From Streptomyces venezuelae (GTDB lineage: Bacteria > Actinomycetota > Actinomycetes > Streptomycetales > Streptomycetaceae), in contig NZ_CP029189.1 in assembly GCF_008642275.1 (NCBI RefSeq), positions 682,001 through 746,000 on the forward strand: 64,000 bases of DNA. The letters run 5' to 3'. The notes beneath the pieces were generated by a model that worked only from the letters and a program-made list of their open reading frames with translations, was not told the origin of the DNA and ran no database searches. Every line of letters starts with the position of its first letter. Positions within the stretch are counted from its first letter, which is position 1. Shown piece after piece: positions 34,357 through 43,253 of this stretch. Both the position numbers and the translations under genes were made by a program.

Positions 34357-35889
34357 CTAGGAGGGTGTCTTGGGCTTCCCGGCGTGGACGAGTTCCGGGT
34401 CGACGACGCCACGGCGCTCCTGCCAGAACCTGCCGTCGCGTACCCGCCAGAAGCACATGACGGCCACACCCACGAGCGCGATGCCGATGCCGATGACCAG
34501 CGGCGGTCCGAGCCCGAACCAGGAGACTCCGCTGGCGGAGTTCTCCGGGTTGGACATGTCGCCGATCGACTCCACCAGCAGCCAGGCCAGCAGGCCGGCA
34601 CCGACCACCGGGCCGAGGCCGATCAGGAAGAAGTTGTGCACGTTCTCCAGGAGGTGCCGGCGGTAGTAGATGGCGCAGGCCAGGCCGGTGAGCGCGTAGT
34701 AGAAGGCGATGAGCAGGGAGAGCGCGGTGAGCGAGTCCAGGAGCGCGTTCTCGCTGATCTGGTTGACGATCAGGTACCAGCCGATGGCGATGCCGGCCAC
34801 CCACCAGGTGCTCACGTCCGGGGTGCGGAACCTCGGGTGGATGTGGGCGAGCCGGTGCGGCAGCGCGTGGCGGCGGGCCATGGACAGGGCGGTGCGGGAG
34901 GCGGGGATGATCGTGGTCTGGGTGGAGGCGAGGGCCGAGGTGCAGACGGCGAGGAGCACCACCCAGTCCCAGCCGCCCATGACCTCGTGGGCGAGGACCG
35001 CGAAGATGGCCTCCTCCTCGCCCGCGTTCTCGGCGAGGTAGACGGTGCCCGCGTAGGCGACGACCGCGAAGCCCACGGACAGGTAGGTGACCAGGAGGAT
35101 GACGGTCGACCACAGGCCGGCCTTGCCGGGCGCGGTGGCCGAGTTCTCCACCTCCTCCGTGAGGTTGACGGCGGACTCCCAGCCCCAGTACATGAACACG
35201 CCGAGCAGCAGCCCGCCGGTGAGCGCCGCGCCGCCCGCGCCGAAGGGGTTGAGCCAGGTGAGTGAGGGCTCGATCGATTCCAGGGTGCTGGTGTCGGCGT
35301 AGACGCGGTAGATGGCGACCACGGCGAAGGTCAGCAGGAAGAAGACCTGGGCGAGGATGAGGATGTCCTGGAGGTGGGCGGAGAGCTCGGTGCCGATGAC
35401 ACAGATGCCGGTCATGGCGAGGATCACCGCGACGGTGAGGCCCTGCCGGATCCAGGCGTTGGCGGCCCAGCTGTCGAGTCCGACGGCGAGCAGGCCGAAG
35501 TTCACGGCGACGTCCGCGAGGGAGCCGATGACGAGGACGCCGGTCATGGCGATGGCCCAGCCGCCGAGCCAGCCGGCCCAGGGGCCCATGGCCCGGGTGA
35601 CCCAGGAGAAGGTCGTCCCGCAGTCCTGGTCCACCTTGTTGAGGTAGTAGAAGGCGGCGGCGATGAGCAGCATCGGGACGAAGGAGGCGAGCATCACGCC
35701 CGGTGCGTAGATCCCGACCAGCGCGACGATCGGCCCGAGGACCGCGGCCAGGGAGTAGGCCGGCGAGGTGGAGTTCAGGCCGATGACGAGCGCGTCGAGG
35801 AATCCGATCGCGTTGGCCTTGAGCCTCGCGTCCAGGCCCTCCGGTCCGGCGCCCGCATCGGCGTCCTCCGTGTAGGAGTCGTGACCCAT
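34357..35889 (-). CDS. APC superfamily amino acid permease
   Basis: A 510-residue inner-membrane protein with about 12-14 hydrophobic segments and the amino acid-polyamine-organocation layout: LKANAIGFLDALVIGLNSTSP, FSWVTRAMGPWAGWLGGWAI, a segment with WGWESAVNLTEEVENS, and SALASTQTTIIPASRTALSMAR. The helix 1 small-residue unwound region (STSPAYSLAAVLGP) is present. ATG 35889 is used; a GTG at 35907 in frame is a possible earlier start. The substrate is unknown. It forms a small operon with the universal stress protein. Confidence 0.88.
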   Translation of the reverse strand: MGHDSYTEDADAGAGPEGLDARLKANAIGFLDALVIGLNSTSPAYSLAAVLGPIVALVGIYAPGVMLASFVPMLLIAAAFYYLNKVDQDCGTTFSWVTRAMGPWAGWLGGWAIAMTGVLVIGSLADVAVNFGLLAVGLDSWAANAWIRQGLTVAVILAMTGICVIGTELSAHLQDILILAQVFFLLTFAVVAIYRVYADTSTLESIEPSLTWLNPFGAGGAALTGGLLLGVFMYWGWESAVNLTEEVENSATAPGKAGLWSTVILLVTYLSVGFAVVAYAGTVYLAENAGEEEAIFAVLAHEVMGGWDWVVLLAVCTSALASTQTTIIPASRTALSMARRHALPHRLAHIHPRFRTPDVSTWWVAGIAIGWYLIVNQISENALLDSLTALSLLIAFYYALTGLACAIYYRRHLLENVHNFFLIGLGPVVGAGLLAWLLVESIGDMSNPENSASGVSWFGLGPPLVIGIGIALVGVAVMCFWRVRDGRFWQERRGVVDPELVHAGKPKTPS

Positions 35890-35952
35890 GTAGGAATGGT
35901 CACGCACTCGCCGGTGCTGCGCGAGGCGAGGCGACCTCGTTCGCCACCGCTG

Positions 35953-36546
35953 TCAGGGCCGGGTGTTCCATCCCGCGATCACCGGGAGGCCGTGCTCCGT
36001 GGAGAGCCGGCTGACGGTGCCGGTGCGCAGCAGGAACAGCCGGCCGTGCTCGGGCTCCAGCCGCAGGTAGCGGGCGGTGAGGACGCGCAGGAAGTGGCCG
36101 TGGGCGACGAGCACCACGTCTCCGCCGTCCGCGCGGAGCACGGGGGCGACGCGGGCCAGGGCACGGTCGGCACGGGCCCCCACCTGGGCCGCGCTCTCCC
36201 CGGGGTGTTCGGCGTCGCCGGGCGGCACGCCGTGGGTCCACAGGGACCAGTCCGGGGTCGTCTTCTGGATCTCGGCGGTGGTGATCCCCTCGTAGCCGCC
36301 GTAGTCCCATTCGTACAGGTCGGGGTCGGTCCGGCCGCCGGTGAGTCCGGCGAGCTGGGCCGTGGCGACGGCGCGGCGCAGCGGGCTGGTCAGGACCAGG
36401 GCCGGCTGCCGGTCCTGGAAGAAGGGGGCCAGTGAGATGGCCTCCTCGACCCCGCGGGCGGTCAGCGGGAGGTCGGTGCGTCCCGTGTGGCGCCCGTTCG
36501 CGCTCCAGGCGGTCTCGCCGTGCCTCACCAGCAACAGGTCACTCAT
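35953..36546 (-). CDS. Histidine phosphatase family protein
   Basis: A 197-residue phosphoglycerate mutase-like phosphatase. The catalytic RHG is in LLLVRHGETAWSANGRHTGRTD, the second Arg in TSPLRRAVATAQL, an acid residue in YEWDYGGYEG, and the second catalytic His in VLVAHGHFLRVLTARYL. The start ATG 36546 is chosen because it places MSDLLLVRHGE at the N-terminus. The exact phospho-substrate cannot be told from sequence. Confidence 0.92.
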   Translation of the reverse strand: MSDLLLVRHGETAWSANGRHTGRTDLPLTARGVEEAISLAPFFQDRQPALVLTSPLRRAVATAQLAGLTGGRTDPDLYEWDYGGYEGITTAEIQKTTPDWSLWTHGVPPGDAEHPGESAAQVGARADRALARVAPVLRADGGDVVLVAHGHFLRVLTARYLRLEPEHGRLFLLRTGTVSRLSTEHGLPVIAGWNTRP

Positions 36547-36617
36547 CCTTCGGACCCTATGGCCTTCCGGCATGTCGGCGCCGGAGCGCCCGGGCGGGCG
36601 TGTCACTGTCGGGCGTC

Positions 36618-37370
36618 ATGGACGAGAACCGGGCGGCGGCCGGGCGCACGGCTGGTGCGCCTCTGCTCCCGCCGCGCATGCCCGCGCTGATGGTCGTACT
36701 GACCCTGGTGACAGGGCTGGTGGAGGCGGCGAGCCTGCTGGCGCTCGGGCCGGCCTTCACGGCGATGCAGACGGGCAACGTGCTGTTCCTGGCCTTCGGC
36801 GCGGCCGGTGCGGGCAGGCTGGAGACGCTCGCTCCGGGGGTCTCCCTGGCCGCGTTCGTGGTCGGGGTGGTCTGTGGGTCGCATCTGGAGTCCGTGACCG
36901 AGATCCACGGCAGGCGCTGGTTCGTCATCGGTCTCCTCGCCGAGGCGGGGCTGATCCTGACCGCCGCGGGCATCGGCTGGGGGCTGGCTCCGCAGTACGG
37001 GTCACCGGCCCCGCGGCATCTGGCGGCGACGGCGTTCCTCGCCCTGGCGATGGGGCTGCGCAACACCACGATCATGCGGGCGAACGTGCCGGGCGTACCG
37101 ACGACGCTGGTCACCCGGTCCATGACCGCCTTCGTGGGTGCCTCGGCCATGGGGCGGGAGAACACCTACGGATTCGGGACGCCGGGCTGGAAACTGCGCG
37201 GCCTGAGCGTCCTCGCCATGTTCGCCGGCGGTTTCCTCGGGGCGCTGCTGCTGCGGGCCGGCTGGACCGTGGGCTGGCTGCTGCTGCCGGCCGCCGTGAC
37301 GGTGCTGGTCGTGGGCCTGCTCTACCGGGGCCAGCCCGGGCTGCACACGGACCAGGCTCCTGGCCGGTAA
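36618..37370 (+). CDS. DUF1275 (YoaK) family membrane protein
   Basis: A 250-residue membrane protein with six to seven hydrophobic segments and the YoaK/DUF1275 pattern: LVTGLVEAASLLALGPAFTAMQTGNV near the start, ALAMGLRNTTIMRANVPGVPTTLVT in the middle, and a C-terminal pair of helices. ATG 36618 follows a short divergent gap from the phosphatase gene. The function of the family is not settled. Confidence 0.88.
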   Translation: MDENRAAAGRTAGAPLLPPRMPALMVVLTLVTGLVEAASLLALGPAFTAMQTGNVLFLAFGAAGAGRLETLAPGVSLAAFVVGVVCGSHLESVTEIHGRRWFVIGLLAEAGLILTAAGIGWGLAPQYGSPAPRHLAATAFLALAMGLRNTTIMRANVPGVPTTLVTRSMTAFVGASAMGRENTYGFGTPGWKLRGLSVLAMFAGGFLGALLLRAGWTVGWLLLPAAVTVLVVGLLYRGQPGLHTDQAPGR

Positions 37371-37407
37371 CGGTCGGGGTGAACGGGGCCATTGGTACAG
37401 TCGTGGC

Positions 37408-37887
37408 GTGGCGGTGGACGAGCTCGACACCAGAATCCTGCGCCTGCTGATCGAGCAGCCGCGCACCAGTGTCCGCGAGTACGCCCGGATCCTCGGCGTC
37501 GCGCGCGGCACCCTGCAGGCACGGCTGGACCGGCTGGAGCGCACGGGTGTGATCACCGGCACCGGGCCGGTCCTCTCCCCCGCCGCACTGGGCCATCCGG
37601 TGCTGGCCTTCGTGCACATCGAGGTCACCCAGGGTCATCTGGACGACGTGGGTGATGCGCTGGCCGCCGTGCCCGAGATCATCGAGGCCTTCTCGATCAC
37701 CGGCGGCGGAGACCTGCTGACCCGTGTGGCGGCCCGGGACAACGGGCACCTGGAGGACGTGATCCAGCGGCTGATCCAGCTTCCGGGCGTGGTCCGCACG
37801 CGTACGGAGGTGGCGCTGCGCGAGCGGGTGCCGCACCGGCTGCTGCCCCTGGTCGAATCAGTGGGCAGAAATGCCAACAGAACCTGA
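37408..37887 (+). CDS. Lrp/AsnC family transcriptional regulator
   Basis: A 159-residue regulator with an N-terminal winged helix (DELDTRILRLLIEQPRTSVREYARILGVARGTLQARLDRLERTGVI) and a C-terminal effector-binding RAM domain (GHPVLAFVHIEV, GGGDLLTRVAARDNGHLEDVI). GTG 37408 is the likely start. It lies 37 bp after DUF1275 and 45 bp before a HAD gene, all on the plus strand, so these may share a transcript. Confidence 0.92.
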   Translation: MAVDELDTRILRLLIEQPRTSVREYARILGVARGTLQARLDRLERTGVITGTGPVLSPAALGHPVLAFVHIEVTQGHLDDVGDALAAVPEIIEAFSITGGGDLLTRVAARDNGHLEDVIQRLIQLPGVVRTRTEVALRERVPHRLLPLVESVGRNANRT

Positions 37888-37932
37888 CAGGATTGACGGG
37901 ACAGGACACGAGCGGCAGGACGGACACTGCGG

Positions 37933-38601
37933 ATGATCTCCGTCATATTCGATCTCGACGGCACCCTCGTGGACAGCGAGCCGAACTACTACGAGTCCGG
38001 GCGCCGCACCCTGGAGCGGCACGGGGTCCCCGACTTCACGTGGGAGCAGCACGCGCGCTTCATCGGCATCGGCACGCTGGAGACCCTGGAGATCCTGCGC
38101 GAGCGGTACGGGATCCGGGCACCGGTGGAGCAGTTGCTCGCCGAGCAGAACGCCGCGTACCTGGAACTGGCCCGGACACGGACCGAGGTCTTCCCGCAGA
38201 TGCGCAAGCTGGTCGAGCGGCTGCGCACCGAGGGCGCGGCGATGGCGGTGGCCTCCGGCTCCTCACGCGAGGCGATCGACGCGGTGCTGGCGGGCACCGG
38301 GCTGGACGCACTGCTGACGACGGTGGTCTCCGCCGAGGAGGTCGCGCACGGCAAGCCCGCTCCGGACGTCTTCCTGGAGGCGGCCCGCCGGCTGGGCGCC
38401 GAGCCCGCCGGCTGCGTGGTCGTCGAGGACGCGGCGCCCGGAGTACGGGCCGCGCACGCCGCTGGCATGGCGTGCGTGGCGGTCCCGTACTCCCCGGACA
38501 TCGCGGGGGACCCGGCCTTCGCCTCGGCCGGGCTCCTCTTCCCGGGCGGGCAGCCGGAGTTCAGCGCGGACGCCGCGTACGAGTGGCTGCGGTCGGTGTG
38601 A
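37933..38601 (+). CDS. HAD family hydrolase (beta-phosphoglucomutase-like subgroup)
   Basis: A 222-residue HAD phosphatase. Motif I is VIFDLDGTLVDSE with the nucleophile Asp, motif II VASGSSREAI, motif III the Lys in AHGKPAPDVFLEAA, and motif IV VVVEDAAPGVRAA. A helical cap lies between motifs I and II. The order matches phosphoglycolate phosphatase or 2-deoxyglucose-6-phosphatase-type enzymes. The substrate is not known. Confidence 0.92.
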   Translation: MISVIFDLDGTLVDSEPNYYESGRRTLERHGVPDFTWEQHARFIGIGTLETLEILRERYGIRAPVEQLLAEQNAAYLELARTRTEVFPQMRKLVERLRTEGAAMAVASGSSREAIDAVLAGTGLDALLTTVVSAEEVAHGKPAPDVFLEAARRLGAEPAGCVVVEDAAPGVRAAHAAGMACVAVPYSPDIAGDPAFASAGLLFPGGQPEFSADAAYEWLRSV

Positions 38602-38649
38602 GCGGGGAGCCGTCGCGCGGTCCCGGCGGCCGGAGCGCGGCGGGGACGC

Positions 38650-39501
38650 TCAGGAGGTGCTCACCAGAACCTCGTAGAAGTACTCCCCCGTCTCGATGAA
38701 CGCCTGGCGGGAGTTCCCGTCGCGCGCCTTCAGGAAGAATCCGGTGATGGGATCGAAAGCCCCCGGCAGAACCGCCTCGCCGAAGGTGCCGTGTCGGTGG
38801 CACAGCGCGGACAGCGCAAGAATGTCTTCGTTGATCAGCTTCGCCATGGCGTCGCGCGGCAGCCCCTCACGCAGATCCGGCAGGTACTTCAGCTGCCCCA
38901 GCGCGTGCTCGCGGATGGCGTGGACGTCTTGATGCATCACGTCGGGTTCGGCATGGGAGAAAATCCTGGGCAGGAACTCCGATCCGTCCACCGCGGGGGC
39001 GTGGACGCCGCCCGTTCCTGGGACGGGACGCCCCTGCAACCGAACCGATGTCTCCAGCCAGTCCCACCGCAGACAGCCGAAGTTCGAGAAATCCCAGAGC
39101 ACTTCGATCGGCGCACCGTACGGGAGCGACGCGACGTAGGCTGCCGCCTCCTCCTCCACCACCATCCCGGCCAGTTGTTGCAGGTCATACGCTGCGCGGA
39201 AGTGGAACCGCGTCGAGGCGTCCTCGGGATCCGCTCCGCCATGCCCGTGCAGCTGATCCCGCAGGCAGTTGGCGACAAAACGCTCGAAGCCCACGTCGCG
39301 TGCGTTCTTCCGCTCCAGGCAGGTGACGGTGAGATCGAAGTCGCCGCAGTAGATGGGGACAGTGCGGCGGAAGGCCTCGACGTCCGGGTCCTGGTGGACG
39401 AACTCCCGGCCGCTTGCGGACATCCACGGCTCGGGGAGCGTCACATGCTCGAAGTCCTTGTCCCTCAGCGCCCGGCTGCCCAAGACGCGTATCTCGCTCA
39501 T
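38650..39501 (-). CDS. Protein of unknown function in a MarR-controlled operon
   Basis: I do not recognise this 283-residue protein. It has no signal peptide or membrane segment. It has several conserved-looking Trp/His/Cys features (PIYCGDFDLTVTCLERKNARDVGF, EVLWDFSNFGCLRWDWLE, ALCHRHGTFGEAVLPGAFDPITGFF). ATG 39501 overlaps the MarR gene stop (ATGA), and a convergent HAD gene follows. The context (SRPBCC protein, MarR regulator, this protein) suggests a small response operon. Confidence 0.75.
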   Translation of the reverse strand: MSEIRVLGSRALRDKDFEHVTLPEPWMSASGREFVHQDPDVEAFRRTVPIYCGDFDLTVTCLERKNARDVGFERFVANCLRDQLHGHGGADPEDASTRFHFRAAYDLQQLAGMVVEEEAAAYVASLPYGAPIEVLWDFSNFGCLRWDWLETSVRLQGRPVPGTGGVHAPAVDGSEFLPRIFSHAEPDVMHQDVHAIREHALGQLKYLPDLREGLPRDAMAKLINEDILALSALCHRHGTFGEAVLPGAFDPITGFFLKARDGNSRQAFIETGEYFYEVLVSTS

Positions 39502-39944
39502 TTCACCCCTGGGGGTTCGGACTCGGGACGGGCCAGGCGGCCGAGCAGGGCCACGGCGTCGCCGACGGGCACCGGCCGGAAGAACCGCGCGTCGGCCTGT
39601 TCGACGGCGGCGATCGCCCGCGGGGCCAGGTCGGCGCCTGCGTCGGTGACGCGCAGCCGTCGGGCTCGGGTGTCGGCCGGGTCGACCTCCCGCTCGACGA
39701 GCCCTTTCTGTTCCAGAGTGCGCAGGACCTGGGAGGTCATCTTGACGTCGGTTCCGGCCTGGCGGGCGACGGTCTGCTGATTGGGGTGTTCGCCCTGGCT
39801 GTTGAGCCACCAGGTGCAGGCGAGCAGCACGAACTGCACGTGGGTGAGATCGAGCGGGGCCAGGGCGGCGGCGATGTCGCGCTGCCAGCGCAACGTGGCG
39901 TGCCAGAGCAGGAACCCGGGGCTCTCGCCGGGGCTGAGGGGCAT
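39498..39944 (-). CDS. MarR family transcriptional regulator
   Basis: A 148-residue MarR protein: LTHVQFVLLACTWWL, winged helix NQQTVARQAGTDVKMTSQVLRTLEQKGLVEREVDPADTRARRLRVT with the MarR wing DxRARRLxVT, and C-terminal dimer helices. ATG 39944 overlaps the upstream SRPBCC stop (ATGA). A perfect palindrome upstream of the operon (40381-40404) is its likely operator. Confidence 0.92.
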   Translation of the reverse strand: MPLSPGESPGFLLWHATLRWQRDIAAALAPLDLTHVQFVLLACTWWLNSQGEHPNQQTVARQAGTDVKMTSQVLRTLEQKGLVEREVDPADTRARRLRVTDAGADLAPRAIAAVEQADARFFRPVPVGDAVALLGRLARPESEPPGVK

Positions 39945-40360
39945 CAGCGGAGCGCCAGCTCGACCAGAGCGGCCATGGTGTCGGGCCAGTCGGCGGTGAT
40001 GCCCGGGCCGATCTGCGGGCCGGTCTCGTCGGCACCGTCGCCGGTGATCTCCATCCGGTACACGACCCGGATCCGGTCCTGGCCGATCGGGTCGATCCGG
40101 TGGACGGTCCGCAGCAGCAGGCCACCGAAGCGCGCCTCGTCGGTGAACCGTTCGCCCTCGGCCGCCTCGGTGATGTGCAGCAGGACCGGGTCGTCCCCGG
40201 GGGGCGTCATCGTGATCTCCGTACCGGCCGAGAACGGGCCGTTGATCTCGATCTTCTGGATCCCGGCGTTCCAGGCGCCCCAGTTCTCCACGTCCGCCCA
40301 GAGGCGCCAGATCGCCTCGGGGGCAGCGGCGGTCTCGATGCTGTGCTCGTACTCCCACAT
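39944..40360 (-). CDS. SRPBCC family protein (polyketide cyclase/dehydrase-like)
   Basis: A 138-residue START/SRPBCC-fold protein: MWEYEHSIETAAAPEAIWRLWADVENWGAWN at the N-terminus is the family signature, followed by beta strands (GTEITMTPPG, GERFTDEARFGG, RIRVVYRMEITG) and the C-terminal helix. ATG 40360 fits the conserved N-terminus; a longer frame reads into the operator and is rejected. It is the first gene of the operon with MarR. It probably binds a hydrophobic ligand. Confidence 0.88.
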   Translation of the reverse strand: MWEYEHSIETAAAPEAIWRLWADVENWGAWNAGIQKIEINGPFSAGTEITMTPPGDDPVLLHITEAAEGERFTDEARFGGLLLRTVHRIDPIGQDRIRVVYRMEITGDGADETGPQIGPGITADWPDTMAALVELALR

Positions 40361-40380
40361 GGGTGGCCTCCCCGACCGAA

Positions 40381-40404
40381 AGATAATCTGCCCACAGATT
40401 ATCT
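40381..40404. promoter_or_regulatory. Perfect palindrome, probable MarR operator
   Basis: AGATAATCTG (40381-40390) and its exact inverse CAGATTATCT (40395-40404) are separated by CCCA. The element begins 21 bp upstream of the SRPBCC start and is AT-rich against a GC-rich background. A third, imperfect half (GATCATCTG, 40412-40420) follows. The size and place suit autoregulation by the MarR protein of this operon. Confidence 0.8.
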
Positions 40405-40571
40405 CCGCACGGATCATCTGTCCATTCTCCATGACGCGTGCCCGATGTGCGCCAGATGCGTGTCCGCTGGGTGCCGGATGCCCGCCGGATGCCCGCCTGG
40501 CCCGCCGGACCCGCCGCAGAGAACCTGTCCGCTCTCTGGCGGCCTGCGGGGGCCGCTGTCACCATGCCTGC

Positions 40572-41951
40572 GTGACCGCGACCCTGACCCCCGGCACCCG
40601 GAGCGGCGGACCGCGCAGGTGGCCGCTGCTCGGGAACCTGCCCGCTTTCGCCCGCGACCCCCTGGCCTTCTTCGAGTCGCTGCGCGACGACTACGGGGAC
40701 TGGGTTCCCTGGGCACTCGGCCCGCAGCGCAACATCCTGGTCTCCCGGCCCGAGCACGCCGGTGAACTGCTCGGGGCCGTCGAATCCAGCTTCCGGCCGA
40801 CGGAACTGGGCTGGGCGTTCCGGCAGTTGCTGGGCAACGGGGTGGTGGTCGCCACCGGGGAGGACTGGCGTCGCAAGCGGGCCCTGGTCCAGCCCGCCGT
40901 CCGGCCGCGCCAGGTCCGCTCGTACGCCGCCACGATGGTGGAGTGCGCGGACGCCCTGGTGAGCGGCTGGCGCGCGGGGCAGCGGGTCGACGTGCACCGG
41001 GAGATGGCCGGGCTCACCCAGCGGATCGCGGTGCGCACCCTGTTCGGGAGCGACGCCGCCGGCCGAGAGGCACCCATCAGCGCGGCCATGGCCACCGCCC
41101 AGCGGGAACTGGGTGCCGAGTTCCGCGGGCTGACGCTGTTCCTGCCGCCCTGGGTCCGCACTCCCGGGCGGCGCCGCATGCGGGAGGCCGTGGCGGTGCT
41201 CGACCGGGAGATCGAGCACGTCATCCGGGAACACGAGGCGGCATCGGCGGCCGGCGCGGAACGGGACGACCTGCTGAGCCGGCTGCTCGCCGCCCGCGAC
41301 GAAACGGGCGGCCCGCTCTCCCGCAAGGAACTGCGGGACGAGTCGATCACCCTCTACATCGGCGGCCACGAGACCACCTCGACCACCCTGACCTGGGCCT
41401 GGCAGCTGCTGTCGGGGGCGCCGGCGGCGCGGGCCCGGCTGACGGAGGAGCTGGAGGGGGTGCTCGGCGGACGGCTGCCGGCCTACGACGACTACGCGCG
41501 GCTGCCCTGGACCCGGCAGGTGGTCAAGGAGGCCCTGCGCATCTATCCGCCGATCTGGCTGATCTCGGCGGTGGCCACGGAGGGGGCGACGCTCGGCGGG
41601 CGCGCGGTACCGGCCGGGACCTCGGTGTGGACCAGCCCCTGGTCGGTGCACCGCGACCCCCGGTGGTTCCCGGAGCCGGAGGCCTTCCGCCCCGAGCGGT
41701 GGGACGCGGACGCGCCGCACCCGGTGCCCGAGCACGCCTGGTTCCCCTTCGGCGGCGGCCCGCGGGCGTGCCTGGGAGCGCGGTTCGCGCTCGTGGAGGC
41801 GGCGCTCGTACTCGCCGTGCTGGCCCAGCGGTTCCACCTGGACAGCGGGAGCGACCGGGCCGGGGTCTTCCCGGGGCTCACCCTGCAGCCGACCGGACCG
41901 GTCATGGCGACCCTGCGTCCCGCCGGCCCGCAGGGCGGGAACGCCTGCTGA
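40572..41951 (+). CDS. Cytochrome P450
   Basis: A 459-residue P450 with an N-terminal Pro-rich PRRWPLLGNLPAFARDPLAFF like CYP4- or CYP110-type bacterial enzymes. I-helix: YIGGHETTSTTLTWAW. K-helix: KEALRIYPP. PERF-like: FRPERWDAD. Heme loop: FPFGGGPRACLGARFAL. GTG 40572 is the likely start. It stands 211 bp from the divergent SRPBCC operon and 57 bp before a flavoprotein gene. No link to the peptide cluster is visible; a fatty acid, terpene or detoxification role is possible. Confidence 0.92.
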   Translation: MTATLTPGTRSGGPRRWPLLGNLPAFARDPLAFFESLRDDYGDWVPWALGPQRNILVSRPEHAGELLGAVESSFRPTELGWAFRQLLGNGVVVATGEDWRRKRALVQPAVRPRQVRSYAATMVECADALVSGWRAGQRVDVHREMAGLTQRIAVRTLFGSDAAGREAPISAAMATAQRELGAEFRGLTLFLPPWVRTPGRRRMREAVAVLDREIEHVIREHEAASAAGAERDDLLSRLLAARDETGGPLSRKELRDESITLYIGGHETTSTTLTWAWQLLSGAPAARARLTEELEGVLGGRLPAYDDYARLPWTRQVVKEALRIYPPIWLISAVATEGATLGGRAVPAGTSVWTSPWSVHRDPRWFPEPEAFRPERWDADAPHPVPEHAWFPFGGGPRACLGARFALVEAALVLAVLAQRFHLDSGSDRAGVFPGLTLQPTGPVMATLRPAGPQGGNAC

Positions 41952-42007
41952 GACCGCCGGCGCCACGGCACGGGAAGATCCGGCACCCGCCGCGAGTTGG
42001 TAGAACC

Positions 42008-43162
42008 GTGAACAACATGACGAGGGGCGCGGACCTGCCGGCGTACGGGCCGGTGGACGTGACACCGGACGTGCCGGCCGGCGTGACGACGGACCAGCCG
42101 GTCGACGTGGACGTGGTGGTCGTCGGCGCCGGGCAGGCCGGCCTGTCCAGCGCCTACCACCTGACGCGGGCAGGGCTCGACCACGTGGTCCTCGACCACG
42201 CGCCCCGCCCGGGCGGCGCCTGGCAGTACCGCTGGCCCTCCCTCACCTACGGCAAGGTCCACGGCATGCACGCCCTGCCCGGAATGGAGCTGGCGGGCGC
42301 CGACCCGGCGCGGCCGTCGTCGCAGGTCGTCGGGGAGTACTTCGCCGCCTACGAGGACCGCTTCGACCTGCGCGTACGCCGGCCCGTGGACGTCTCCGCC
42401 GTACGCGAGGGGGACACGGGGCGGCTGCGCGTGGAGACCTCGGCCGGCGTCTGGTCGGCCCGGGCCCTGGTCAACGCCACCGGAACCTGGGACCGGCCGT
42501 TCTGGCCGCGCTACCCGGGGCAGGAGACGTTCCGGGGCCGGCAGCTGCACACCGCGCACTATCCGGGGCCTCAGGAGTTCGCGGGGGCGCGGGTGATCGT
42601 CGTCGGCGGCGGCACCTCGGCGGTGCAGCACCTGCTGGAGATCTCCGAGGTGGCTGCGGCGACCACCTGGGTGACCCGGCGGCCCCCCGTCTTCCGCGAC
42701 GGGAGTTTCGGCGAGGCCGAGGGCCGGGCGGCAGTGGCCCTGGTGGACGCGCGGGTACGCCGGGGACTGCCACCGCAGAGCGTGGTCAGCGTGACGGGAC
42801 TCCCGCTGAACGAGGCCGTCCGGGCCGGTATGGCCTCGGGGGTGCTGGCCAGGCGGCCCGTCTTCGACCGGATCACCCCCACGGGCGCCGTCTGGGCCGA
42901 CGGGAGCCGTGTGGACGCGGACGTCATCCTGTGGGCCACCGGATTCCGGGCGGCCGTCGACCACCTCGCCCCGCTGCACCTGCGCGAGCCGGGCGGCGGC
43001 ATCCGGGTCGTGGGGACCCGGGCCGTGCGCGACGAGCGGATCCACCTCGTGGGCTACGGCCCGTCGGCGTCGACCATAGGCGCCAACCGTGCGGGCGGTG
43101 CCGCGGTCCGCGAGATCCGCCGGCTCCTCACCCGCGAAGCGGTGGGGGCGCCGCTGGGCTGA
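42008..43162 (+). CDS. FAD-dependent monooxygenase (flavin-containing/Trk-like)
   Basis: A 384-residue flavoprotein with two dinucleotide folds: VDVVVVGAGQAGLSSAYHL (FAD) and GARVIVVGGGTSAVQHLLEI (NADPH). Between them are PGGAWQYRWPSLTYGKVHGM and LVNATGTWDRPFWPRYPGQ. The C-terminal DVILWATGFRAAVDHLAP is the conserved ATG motif. It is similar to bacterial FAD-dependent N-hydroxylating and Baeyer-Villiger-like enzymes. Start GTG 42008 or ATG 42017. The substrate is unknown; it may work with the preceding P450. Confidence 0.88.
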   Translation: MNNMTRGADLPAYGPVDVTPDVPAGVTTDQPVDVDVVVVGAGQAGLSSAYHLTRAGLDHVVLDHAPRPGGAWQYRWPSLTYGKVHGMHALPGMELAGADPARPSSQVVGEYFAAYEDRFDLRVRRPVDVSAVREGDTGRLRVETSAGVWSARALVNATGTWDRPFWPRYPGQETFRGRQLHTAHYPGPQEFAGARVIVVGGGTSAVQHLLEISEVAAATTWVTRRPPVFRDGSFGEAEGRAAVALVDARVRRGLPPQSVVSVTGLPLNEAVRAGMASGVLARRPVFDRITPTGAVWADGSRVDADVILWATGFRAAVDHLAPLHLREPGGGIRVVGTRAVRDERIHLVGYGPSASTIGANRAGGAAVREIRRLLTREAVGAPLG

Positions 43163-43253
43163 TCGCACCGGCACCGGCCTTCCCGGCCGGTTCCCCCTCG
43201 CCATCGGCGCGCATCGAGCGAGGGCGGCGCCCGCCCGCGTAGGGTCGACGGGC

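Noticed and set aside
40572..43162. P450 and FAD monooxygenase as core members of the peptide cluster
   Set aside because: They are separated by at least nine housekeeping-type genes and have no SARP-type site; listed only as a weak possibility.
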